NCBI RefSeq assembly: GCF_029917005.1
Contig: NZ_CP123967.1
Coordinates: 2,418,001 to 2,482,000, forward strand
Length of the DNA: 64,000 bases
DNA from: Tessaracoccus lacteus
Lineage (GTDB): Bacteria > Actinomycetota > Actinomycetes > Propionibacteriales > Propionibacteriaceae
Direction of reading: 5' to 3'
Numbering within the stretch: position 1 is the stretch's first letter; each line of letters opens with the position of its first letter. Below, one piece after another: positions 17,301-24,475 of the stretch. The position numbers and the translations under genes were made by a program. The notes beneath the pieces were generated by a model, which was not told the origin of the DNA, did no database searches, and saw only the letters and a list, made by a program, of their open reading frames with translations.

Positions 17301-20245
17301 TTGCCGCCGCCGATGCGCCAGTACCCGGCCCCGGTCTCGGCCGTGCTGACCGAGCGCGAGCCGACGAGCGCGCCGTCGACGTACATCTTCATGCCCGACG
17401 AGTCCTGCGTGACCGTGAGCTGGTGCCATGTCGCGTCGTTGTAGGAGGCCGTGCTGAAGACGGTGTCGGTGGCGCCGTTGTAGACGCCGAAGACCAGCCG
17501 GCCTGCGTCGGTCATGTAGACCATCTTGTCGTAGGCCGATCCGTTGCCGGTCGTCGTGTTCTCGAAGCCGACGAGCTTGCCACGGCCGTTGCTCGGGGCG
17601 TTGAACCACAGCTGCAGCGTGAACGGGTTCGACGGGCTCTGGCTGACGGTTGTGGAGACGGTCGCGGAGTCAGTGCCGTTGAACTGGGCGCCGGTGTTGG
17701 GGGCGCCGTTGACGCTCCCGAGTGCCCCGGCGACGGGGTGCGTCACGCCGGTGTTGTACTGGCCCGTTGCCTGGCCGAAGTAGCTGGAGTCCCTGGCGGC
17801 CGACGTGGTGTCGTCCAGCCTCCAGTAGATGTCGGGGTCAGCGGCGTAGACCGAGGCCCCGTAGGCGTCGGAGGGCGAAGCGTTGACGTCGGGCGTCTTG
17901 CCACCCGCAGTGGCGTGGGCCGCGATCTGCGTCTTCGACAGAACCGTGTCGTAGACGGCGGTCTCGTCGATCTGGCCGGCGAAGAAGTTGCTCGCCGGCC
18001 GGTCGGGCCATCCGGAGAGGTTGTCGCCGCCGACGTGCCAGACACCCCAGTACGCCTGAGCGGCGGTGTTGGTGTTCTTGGCGACGCGGTTCCCGTCGAC
18101 CCAGAGGCTCATGCCGTCGGCGCCCTGGGTGGCGACGATGTGGTGCCACGCGCCGTCGTTGTAGGACGTGGACGTGGTCAGCGCGGTGGCGCTGCCCGTC
18201 CAGACTCCGAAGCGGAGCTGTCCGTTGTTCAGCATGTAGATCTGCCGGTCATAGTTGCCCGACAGCGACGTGGCGTTGTTTCCGGTGTTGGGACGCCCGT
18301 TGCCGAAACCGATGATCTTGCCGCCCCTGGTGGTGGTGGTCTTGATCCACGTCTCGAGCGTGTAGGTGGAGGTGGCCTCGCTGAGCTGATCGTTCCAGAT
18401 GTAGTCGTCGACGCCGTCGAAGGTGAACGAGCCGGAGGTGTCGGCGGCGGTGATGCCCTCGGAGTTCGGGGTCAGGCCCATCATGCCCAGGCCGTTCTTC
18501 GCCGACGTGTCCGTGGTGTTGGCGGCGGAGTCGATGACCCAGCTGCCCGCGTTGGAGGTGGTCGAGGTGCCGGTGTAGGCGGAGGTCCAGTACAGCGACG
18601 GGCTGTCCGCCTTGATGGTCCTCTGGTAGCTGTCCGTTGCGGCGATCGCGCGGGTGCCGACCGAGCCGGACGTGCGTGTGGTGGTCCCGTCGGTGACCTC
18701 GACCCGGTAGGTGTAGAGGGTCCCGGCCGTGACGTTCGAGTCGACGAACGTCACCTGCGGACGCTTCCACCAGTAGGAGATGGCGGTGCCTTCCCAGATG
18801 GGCGTGGTGGACCCGTTGCGGTAGACGCGGTAGGTCAGGTGCGAGTCGTCGTTGTCGGTTGAGGTGCGGAAGGTCACCTGGATGGTGCCGTTGTCCATGG
18901 CCTTGCCGACGAAGGTGGGCGTCGACGGGGCGGACGATGCGTCCGTGAAGCGGGTCAGGCCCTGCTGGGCGCTGCCGTTGACGCGGGTGAACTCGCCGCC
19001 GACCCAGAGGTAGCGGGTGGACCCCGAGACCGCGATGTCGAGCGCGCGGGGGCCGATGCCCTCGCCGGTGCCGTCGTTCAGGTCGGGCTTCCAGCCGTAG
19101 TGCTCCATTGTCTGCGAGTTCTGCGCCGCCAGGTAGACGCGGCGGCCGTCCTGGTTGAAGTTGATGCCGGAGCAGTCGTGCTGGTGGTTGACGGAGTAGA
19201 TCGTGCCGTTGTCCTCGATCAGGTCCTGCGTGGCGCCGAGGCACGTGTCGCGCCAGACCTGCTCGCCGTCGGACCAGCGGAAGGCGGCACGGCCGTCGAA
19301 GACGCCGCCGCCGATGCCCTCGTTGGCGATGTAGAACATGCCGTCGCCCGCGCCGTTCGTGATGGCGTGCGTCGCCGAGGTGCCCTGTGGCGCGTTGGCG
19401 TCTGGGCTGGTCGCGTTGGGGTCGCCGGGGATGAAGCCCCGAGGATAGGTCCTGAGCAGCGTGCCGTTCGGCTCGCTGGAGTCGGCGGAGCTCAGCATCG
19501 CGATGGAGTGCGAGAACTCGCCGTTGACGTAGTAGAAGTAGCCGCCGAGGACGACCTTCTGACCGTCGGGTGAGACCTGCACGGCTCGGCCGCGCTTGTT
19601 GACGCCGGCCCCGGAGTAGCTCACTCCGTTGGCGGTCCAGGGCAGCAGCGCGCCCGTCGTGGCGTTCACGGCCGCGTAGTACTGGCGCGTCTCATCGCGC
19701 ACGGTCGAGAAGCCGCCGGCCAGGTACAGCGTGTTGTTGTAGACGTCCAGGCCGAAAACCTCGGCAGACACGACGCCCGCGTTGAATGCGGTCTTGACGG
19801 AGCAGGATGCCACGTCGAGCGCGGCGACGCGGGTCCTGGACACCCCATTGACGGAGGTGAAGGCGCCGGCGATGTAGACCGTCGACTGATCGGGTGTCAC
19901 CTCGATCGCCCGGATGGTGCTCGATAGGCCCGACACGGTGAACTGGCACGACGTCGGGGCGCCGGTCGCGGCGTCAAGGACAGCGAGGCCGGCCCTGGAC
20001 TGCGCGGTGCCCGAGCCGCCCGACGGCGGGCGGAGCTGCGTGAAGGAGCCGCCGGCGAAGACCTTGCCCTGTGCCGAGCCGAGGGCGTAGACGACGCCGT
20101 TGGTCTGCCAGGTTGGCTGGTCGACGGATCCGAAGGACACGCCGGGGCTGAGCGCTTCCGCGCTGTTGTTCATTGCGAGTACTGCAGTGGTTGTCAGTGC
20201 GAACGCGGCGATCGTTGCCGTGATTCGACGTGCGAGAGTGCGCAC
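14327..20245 (-). CDS. Large secreted multidomain surface protein (propeller, FN3, LamG, DNRLRE)
   Basis: A 1972-residue exported protein. Residues 1-32 are a signal peptide (RRITATIAAFALTTTAVLA). Residues 35-430 look like a beta-propeller with repeated blades (VYIAGAFTSVNG, LYLAGGFSTV, LWVGGEFTRVNG). A first FN3 module (440-535) is followed by two concanavalin/LamG-like domains (548-785 and 795-1023, each with DGxWHxxxxTQ), five FN3 modules (1028-1527), a DNRLRE/CBM-like domain (1530-1690), a sixth tandem FN3 (1700-1798) and a second DNRLRE domain to the end. FN3 modules share the AVTGYRIYRGTT and GTYYYKVxAxDAAGN motifs. There is no LPXTG anchor, so it is probably released or bound non-covalently to glycan. 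The start is a GTG at 20245 with GAGGGG upstream; an extended -10 TGCTACGTT lies at 20346-20338. It sits inside the polysaccharide locus, which suggests polymer binding. Confidence 0.85.
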   Translation of the reverse strand: MRTLARRITATIAAFALTTTAVLAMNNSAEALSPGVSFGSVDQPTWQTNGVVYALGSAQGKVFAGGSFTQLRPPSGGSGTAQSRAGLAVLDAATGAPTSCQFTVSGLSSTIRAIEVTPDQSTVYIAGAFTSVNGVSRTRVAALDVASCSVKTAFNAGVVSAEVFGLDVYNNTLYLAGGFSTVRDETRQYYAAVNATTGALLPWTANGVSYSGAGVNKRGRAVQVSPDGQKVVLGGYFYYVNGEFSHSIAMLSSADSSEPNGTLLRTYPRGFIPGDPNATSPDANAPQGTSATHAITNGAGDGMFYIANEGIGGGVFDGRAAFRWSDGEQVWRDTCLGATQDLIEDNGTIYSVNHQHDCSGINFNQDGRRVYLAAQNSQTMEHYGWKPDLNDGTGEGIGPRALDIAVSGSTRYLWVGGEFTRVNGSAQQGLTRFTDASSAPSTPTFVGKAMDNGTIQVTFRTSTDNDDSHLTYRVYRNGSTTPIWEGTAISYWWKRPQVTFVDSNVTAGTLYTYRVEVTDGTTTRTSGSVGTRAIAATDSYQRTIKADSPSLYWTSAYTGTSTTSNAGSWVIDSAANTTDTSAKNGLGMMGLTPNSEGITAADTSGSFTFDGVDDYIWNDQLSEATSTYTLETWIKTTTTRGGKIIGFGNGRPNTGNNATSLSGNYDRQIYMLNNGQLRFGVWTGSATALTTSTSYNDGAWHHIVATQGADGMSLWVDGNRVAKNTNTAAQAYWGVWHVGGDNLSGWPDRPASNFFAGQIDETAVYDTVLSKTQIAAHATAGGKTPDVNASPSDAYGASVYAADPDIYWRLDDTTSAARDSSYFGQATGQYNTGVTHPVAGALGSVNGAPNTGAQFNGTDSATVSTTVSQSPSNPFTLQLWFNAPSNGRGKLVGFENTTTGNGSAYDKMVYMTDAGRLVFGVYNGATDTVFSTASYNDATWHQLTVTQDSSGMKMYVDGALVGSRSVSTAETGAGYWRIGGGNISGWPDQPSNFYFNGAIDEFAVYSKALQASTIQSQYGTVNPDGQAPTAPGGLSGSYDSGAAQLTWTASSDNLAVTGYRIYRGTTSDFTADASSQIGTATALSYADSTATAGTWYYKVAAVDAAGNVSTASAAASVEVPDTTAPDAPSLTATVSVVTNTPAPGDTTPDITLAWDEVTDNVATTSYALYRGTTADFTPSDSSLVTTVTVTDASQTSYTHVVPNPEQGTWYYRLVALDAAGNASEPSAAAEADVPDTAAPTAPADLSATVVSGSVQLSWTASTDNVAVTGYQIHRSADPSFTPAAATLVGESTTTSYTDAAPAGSWHYTVVAVDAAGNTSTASGVADATVADTLAPSTPTLSAEVDGDSIELSWTESTDNTAVTGYRVYRGTTADFTPDTANLIDETTSRTLTDDDLDPGTYHYKVVAFDEAGNVSAASEAATATVAAPDTTAPTAPTVAATVSGDDVSLTWTGTSTDDTGVVGYTLYRGTTDGFTPGSSTKVADLTGTTYTDNNLDVGTYYYKVTAVDAAGNVSDPSETASATVAAAPVDPVTLDVAITDDAGVVQTAATTNYGSNTQLFSRGSSAQQSFIRLDLPSAPSGTSLASATLKLRTSADPAAASADIHSIDLVSGSWTEGGVTWNNRPTTSLGNVGSIAPVSSTNTAFTVTLNADLLAQHLGESVTIRISGEGTDNLRLFSSEYSTASSRPALSLTFDSGTVADTTAPSAPSGVSATVTDDTVALTWGASTDNVGVIGYEVYRGSASDFTANSSSRIGTVTSRSYSDEDLAAGTYYYKVKAKDAAGNLSDASSAATAEVEEPSTTPDPVSLQVGASADAAVVSTAATTNYGSNNQAFSSNASSVQQTYLQFDVPEVPASGLSLTGVQLRLRTSVDGAAGSTGTHDVNVVTGSWTEGALNWNNRPTTVGAKVCEISSATSTNTLYTVTCDPAAFTPGSTVTLRISTTSTDNLRIFTKEYNSSLNYRPSLLLDYTAD

Positions 20246-20677
20246 GATGGTATCCCCTCATTCAGTCCGCCCAAAGGCGGCTCTCCCCCCAGAGGACAAC
20301 GGGCCGCTGTGGGGCAGTGGACCCGCTGTCGAGACGAAACGTAGCACGGGTTGTGCAGGATTGACCCGCAGGTCGTGAAAAACCGATCCTGTGAGAATGG
20401 CGCGCGAGACAAACGCGCCTGGCGTGCTCCGATGCGCCCCAGATTCGGCGAATCCGTTGCCGCCCTCACAGCGCGGTGCTAGCCTTCACGGATGAGCCGG
20501 GGGGCGGCTCATCGGCGCGACACATGGTGTCGTCGCCCGGTCGTCCCGTCTGGGACCAGCTGGCCGGCTCGTCGAGGAGCAGGGCCGGAAGTCGTTTCCA
20601 TCTCTCCTTGTGGTCCTGCTCGGGGTCCGGTGGCAACACGCGCCGGTCCCGTGAGTGCACAGGTCACAACTGGGGGG
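20246..20677. other. Divergent intergenic region
   Basis: A 432-bp gap separates the surface-protein gene from the sugar transferase. On the minus strand an extended -10 (TGCTACGTT, 20346-20338) and a small hairpin CCGCC-CAAA-GGCGG near 20270 can be seen. No gene with believable coding content was found. The promoter of the sugar transferase is not obvious. Confidence 0.4.
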
Positions 20678-22153
20678 ATGATGACCACACTTGCTGGATA
20701 TTTCGACACCTTGACCCGACGGCGGCTGGACGCTGCACCGGGGTTCTGGAACAGGGCATTGGCGCCCCGTCACCAGCGCGTGGCGCTGCTGGTGCTCGAC
20801 CTCGTCGGGCTCACGCTCGCGGGGCTGCTCGCCTCGCTGGGCAGGGAGACGATTCCGGGACTCACTGACGGCTGGGACAGGGAGCTGTTCTTCGCGGTCG
20901 GTTCCGTGCTGATCGTGTGGTTCATCGCCCTGGCCGCGACGGGCTCGTACTCGCTGCGCCATCTGCGCGCCGGGGCGACGGAGTACCGCAGCGTCATCAC
21001 CGCCACGTTCTACGCGGCCGGGTTCTCCGGCATCGCCTTCTACCTGCTGCACTACGAGTACCCGCGCGGCATGTACGCGCTATGGTTCGGCATCGGCCTT
21101 GTCAGCCTGCTGACCTCGCGGCTGCTGCGCCGCCGCTTCATGCAGCGCCTCCACACGATGGGTCTGATGCAGACTCCGGTCGTGGTGGCCGGCGCGGACC
21201 ACCACGTCGATTCGATCGCCGCCGTCCTGGCCCGCGAGACCTGGCTCGGCTACCGGGTGGTCGGCGCCGTGACCCGCGAGCCGCTCCTCGAGACCTCCAC
21301 CGGCCTGCCGGTGCTGGGCACCACCGCGGAGACGCTCGAAGTCATCGAGGCCAACAACGTCGGCTGCGTGATCTTCGCCGAGGGGTCGTTCGCCAGCACG
21401 GATGAGTTCCGACGGATGGCCTGGAAGCTGGAGCGCCACGACATCTCCATGATCGTCGTGCCCGCGCTCTCCGACATCAGCTCGCAGCGCGTCGACGTCC
21501 GCCCAGTCGCGGGGCTGCCGCTCGTCGACGTCGCTCCCCCGCAGGCAGCCAACGCCCTCCGCTGGGCGAAACGGACCACCGACATCGTCGGCTCGCTCAT
21601 CGTGCTGTTGTGCGTCTCGCCGATCATGCTCGGCACCGCGCTGGCCATCAAGCTCCAGGACCGCGGACCGGTCCTCTTCAGACAGCGTCGCGTCGGCCGC
21701 AAGGGCGCTGAGTTCGACATGTACAAGTTCCGGAGCATGTGCGTCGACGCCGAGGCGAAGCTGGCCGCCCTGGAGGCCTCGAACGAGGGCGCCGGAGTGT
21801 TGTTCAAGATGGCCGACGATCCCCGCGTGACGAAGGTCGGGAAGTTCATCCGCCGCTACTCGATCGACGAGCTCCCGCAGCTGATCAACGTCCTGCGCGG
21901 CGACATGAGCCTCGTGGGCCCGCGGCCGGCGCTGCCCCGCGAGGTGGCGCAGTACGACACCGACGCCATGCGCCGTCTCGACGTCCGACCGGGCCTGACC
22001 GGCCTGTGGCAGGTGTCGGGGCGCTCGAACCTCTCGTGGGCGGACACCGTGAGGCTCGACCTGTACTACGTCGACAACTGGTCGATGACGCAGGACCTGC
22101 TGATCCTCACGAAGACGGCCAAGGCCGTCATCGGCAGGGACGGCGCATACTGA
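20678..22153 (+). CDS. Polyprenyl-phosphate sugar-1-phosphate transferase (exopolysaccharide initiation)
   Basis: A 491-residue WbaP/CpsE-type initiating transferase that loads the first sugar-1-phosphate onto undecaprenyl phosphate. Residues 30-150 form four to five membrane helices, a CoA-binding/Rossmann-like middle follows (VVVAGADHHVDS), and residues 300-491 are the catalytic sugar-transferase domain with KRTTDIVGSLIVLL, GPVLFRQRRVGRKG, YKFRSM, DELPQLINVLRGDMSLVGPR and RPGLTGLWQVSGRS. Start choice is uncertain: two adjacent ATGs at 20678 and 20681 follow GGGGGG, and a GTG at 20651 is possible. It is probably monocistronic, and a nest of inverted repeats follows it. It is the committed step for the polymer made by the genes at 2-13 kb. 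Confidence 0.9.
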   Translation: MMTTLAGYFDTLTRRRLDAAPGFWNRALAPRHQRVALLVLDLVGLTLAGLLASLGRETIPGLTDGWDRELFFAVGSVLIVWFIALAATGSYSLRHLRAGATEYRSVITATFYAAGFSGIAFYLLHYEYPRGMYALWFGIGLVSLLTSRLLRRRFMQRLHTMGLMQTPVVVAGADHHVDSIAAVLARETWLGYRVVGAVTREPLLETSTGLPVLGTTAETLEVIEANNVGCVIFAEGSFASTDEFRRMAWKLERHDISMIVVPALSDISSQRVDVRPVAGLPLVDVAPPQAANALRWAKRTTDIVGSLIVLLCVSPIMLGTALAIKLQDRGPVLFRQRRVGRKGAEFDMYKFRSMCVDAEAKLAALEASNEGAGVLFKMADDPRVTKVGKFIRRYSIDELPQLINVLRGDMSLVGPRPALPREVAQYDTDAMRRLDVRPGLTGLWQVSGRSNLSWADTVRLDLYYVDNWSMTQDLLILTKTAKAVIGRDGAY

Positions 22154-22167
22154 CGCACGTCGACAGA

Positions 22168-22285
22168 CGCCACCCTTGTCAGCAGGCGCCACCCTTGTCA
22201 GCAGAAGCCACTGCCATGGCGGTGGCAAGTGTCGAGAAGGGTGGCGTCCGTCAGTAAGGGTGGCCGTCGGTCAGGAAGGGTGGCG
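22168..22285. repeat. Nested inverted repeats after the sugar transferase
   Basis: Two left arms CGCCACCCTT (22168 and 22187) face three right arms AAGGGTGGC (22237, 22256, 22276) around a 20-bp near-palindrome at 22207-22226 centred on CCATGG. The arrangement can form several alternative stems and may end transcription. The rest of the 503-bp gap up to 22656 holds a possible coding remnant and the operator-like site described separately. Confidence 0.6.
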
Positions 22286-22396
22286 GCGTCCCGGGTGGCC
22301 GACGAGCGCGATGGCTACCAGCGTGACGACCACGTCAGTGACGGCGGTGTAGATGCTGATCACCGACGCGTCGGTGAACCCGACCGAACTCCTCAG
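22271..22396 (-). pseudogene. Possible decayed 3' end of a membrane-protein gene
   Basis: Read on the minus strand, this stretch gives a hydrophobic tail (VISIYTAVTDVVVTLVAIAL, then VGHPGRRHPS) and a TGA. It looks like a last membrane helix with a basic end. No start or upstream body remains in frame. It could also be chance coding in high-GC DNA. Confidence 0.25.
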
Positions 22397-22608
22397 GGGG
22401 CGCTGGTGAGCCCGAAGCCTGCTGGACCGCGTCGACGGCCCCGCTTATGGCGGACGAGTCGAAGCCAAGTAACGTCCGCGACTCCACCGATGACCGCGGG
22501 GCAGTCACCCGATACGCCTCGCCGCGAGCGACGGGGAGTCTCCGCTCGGGGTGAGTCCGGCCGACCAGCGCGGCTGACCCGATGGACTCTCCCACTCTCT
22601 CACTTTCG

Positions 22609-22627
22609 CACTCTCGCTGATAGAGTG
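22609..22627. promoter_or_regulatory. Operator-like inverted repeat upstream of the AlbA/ATPase gene
   Basis: CACTCT and AGAGTG form an inverted repeat with a 7-bp spacer, and a further copy GATAGAGTG lies at 22640-22648, just before the GTG start. This fits self-regulation by the downstream DNA-binding protein, but no binding data support it. Confidence 0.35.
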
Positions 22628-22656
22628 TGCAAGAGTCGCGATAGAGTGGGGGCAGA

Positions 22657-24423
22657 GTGTCAGAGTCAACGTTGGCTGTCATGGTGGACCGACTCCGGCG
22701 AACTGGGCTGGAGCCGACGGAGATCGAGGTCAAAGCGGCGGTCCAGGCACTACCGAAGACCATCGGCGAGACCTTGAGCGCCTTCGCCAACGGAGAGGGC
22801 GGGACACTGCTCCTCGGGCTGGACGAAGAGGGTTTCCGGCCGGCGGCCAACTTCGACGCCGAGAGGATCCGAGACGCCCTGGCCACGTGGTGCAACGAGA
22901 AGATGTGGCCCCCGATTCGGTCAACGATCGAGGTCGTTGACTATGAGGGAGCGCAGGTCGTCCGCCTAGACGTCGACGCGAGTGATCCCGTAGACAAGCC
23001 GTGCTTCGTCCTCGACCGCGGCGAATACAACGGGTCATTCATCCGAGTCGGCGACGGAGACCGGAGACTCACCCGCTACGAAGTAACCCAACTCCTCTCC
23101 AACCGCGATCAGCCAACCCATGATCAGCAAGTCGTCCCCGACGCAACGGTCGACGACCTAGATCCCCGCCTCGTCGACCAAGTGCTCCGCCACGCCGCAG
23201 AGCGTTCAGCGCGCGCGTTCTCCGGAGTCGATCGGGTCACCGCGCTCAAGCGCCTGGGCGCCCTGAAAGACCTCGATGGCACCCCACGACCGACATTGGC
23301 AGGGCTCCTCGCACTCGGCTTCTACCCCCAACAGTTCTTCCCTCAACTCTTCGCGTCCGTCGTCGTCCTACCCACGACCGAAATGGGTGAGCTGGGTCCA
23401 GAGGGCGAGAGGTTCCTCGAGAACGTCACCGTGGACGGACCGATACCGGTGATTCTCCAGGAGGTGACCGCGGCGCTTCGACGCAACATGAGCCGAGCAG
23501 CCATTGTCCGTGGCCTTGGCCGAGAGGACCGCTACGACTATCCCACCGAGGTCATTCGCGAGCTGGTGACCAACGCGCTCATGCACCGCGACTACAGCCC
23601 CGAGAGCCGCGGTACCCAGGTGCAGATCGAGCTGTACCCAGACCGTCTGGTGGTCAAGAACGAGGGCGGACTCTTCGGCGGAGTGACGGTCGACCAACTC
23701 GGCGCGGCCCGCATCGCATCCAAATCGCGGAACGCCACCCTTGCGAAGCTCCTTGGGGACGTGCCGCTTCCGGACCGGACGAACGAGACCATCGCCGAGA
23801 ACCGAGGATCCGGTCTGGTCGCGGCAGTCCTGGCGCTCCGCAGGGCGGGAATGTCTCCGCCGGACTTCGACGCCGGCCCTGGCCGCCTTACGGTCACTGT
23901 TCCGCGAACTGCGCTTCTCGCACCGCAGACCATCGAGTGGATCGCGGGCCTCGGGCTGGGGCATCTCACCGACGCACAGCACCTCACCCTGGCCATCATG
24001 CGGAGCTCCGGCCGCGTCAGCGTAGGGATGCTGCGCGCCTGGGGCGTGCAAGACCGGGATGCACGGGAAGCTGTCAGGGATCTGGTCACCCGCGGGGTTG
24101 CCATCAGGATCGGAGGGAAGCGCTACGCGAGCTACCGTCTGATCGACGACGTCGGCGACCTTCCGCTTCCAGAACTCCACAGCGCCCCCACATCACCGGA
24201 CACCAAGGTGCACCAGGGAATAGAGGCCGACCTGGACATCATCATCCAGGCTATCCAGGCTGGCCACTCCACCTCACGTGGCCTGGCCGCACACCTGGGC
24301 ATGCCGTACCAGACTGTCCTTCGCCGGCTCCGCGAACTGGAGGTCCGGAAACTCGTCGAGCCGACCCGGCCGAAGCACAGCTCCAAGCAGAGCTACAGGT
24401 TGATCGGTGGAGATCCGGCGTAG
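22657..24423 (+). CDS. AlbA_2/Schlafen-type ATP-binding transcriptional regulator
   Basis: A 588-residue protein with three visible parts. Residues 15-135 form an AlbA_2 (Schlafen-like) DNA-binding domain (GETLSAFANGEGGTLLLGLD and GSFIRVGDGDRRLTRYE). Residues 270-430 form a GHKL-like HATPase domain (IRELVTNALMHRDYSPESRG, ENRGSGLVAA). The C-terminal 150 residues contain winged-helix segments (TSRGLAAHLGMPYQTVLRRL). Such proteins are often annotated as RecG-like or ATP-binding regulators and are frequent beside restriction-modification and other defence genes. The GTG at 22657 has GGGGG upstream. It is convergent with hsdR, 52 bp apart. Whether it controls the hsd operon or acts as a defence component is unknown. 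Confidence 0.75.
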   Translation: MSESTLAVMVDRLRRTGLEPTEIEVKAAVQALPKTIGETLSAFANGEGGTLLLGLDEEGFRPAANFDAERIRDALATWCNEKMWPPIRSTIEVVDYEGAQVVRLDVDASDPVDKPCFVLDRGEYNGSFIRVGDGDRRLTRYEVTQLLSNRDQPTHDQQVVPDATVDDLDPRLVDQVLRHAAERSARAFSGVDRVTALKRLGALKDLDGTPRPTLAGLLALGFYPQQFFPQLFASVVVLPTTEMGELGPEGERFLENVTVDGPIPVILQEVTAALRRNMSRAAIVRGLGREDRYDYPTEVIRELVTNALMHRDYSPESRGTQVQIELYPDRLVVKNEGGLFGGVTVDQLGAARIASKSRNATLAKLLGDVPLPDRTNETIAENRGSGLVAAVLALRRAGMSPPDFDAGPGRLTVTVPRTALLAPQTIEWIAGLGLGHLTDAQHLTLAIMRSSGRVSVGMLRAWGVQDRDAREAVRDLVTRGVAIRIGGKRYASYRLIDDVGDLPLPELHSAPTSPDTKVHQGIEADLDIIIQAIQAGHSTSRGLAAHLGMPYQTVLRRLRELEVRKLVEPTRPKHSSKQSYRLIGGDPA

Positions 24424-24475
24424 CGGCCGCTGCCCAGCCCCTCCCAGGACCAGATCTTGCCAAGGCCGCGACCGG

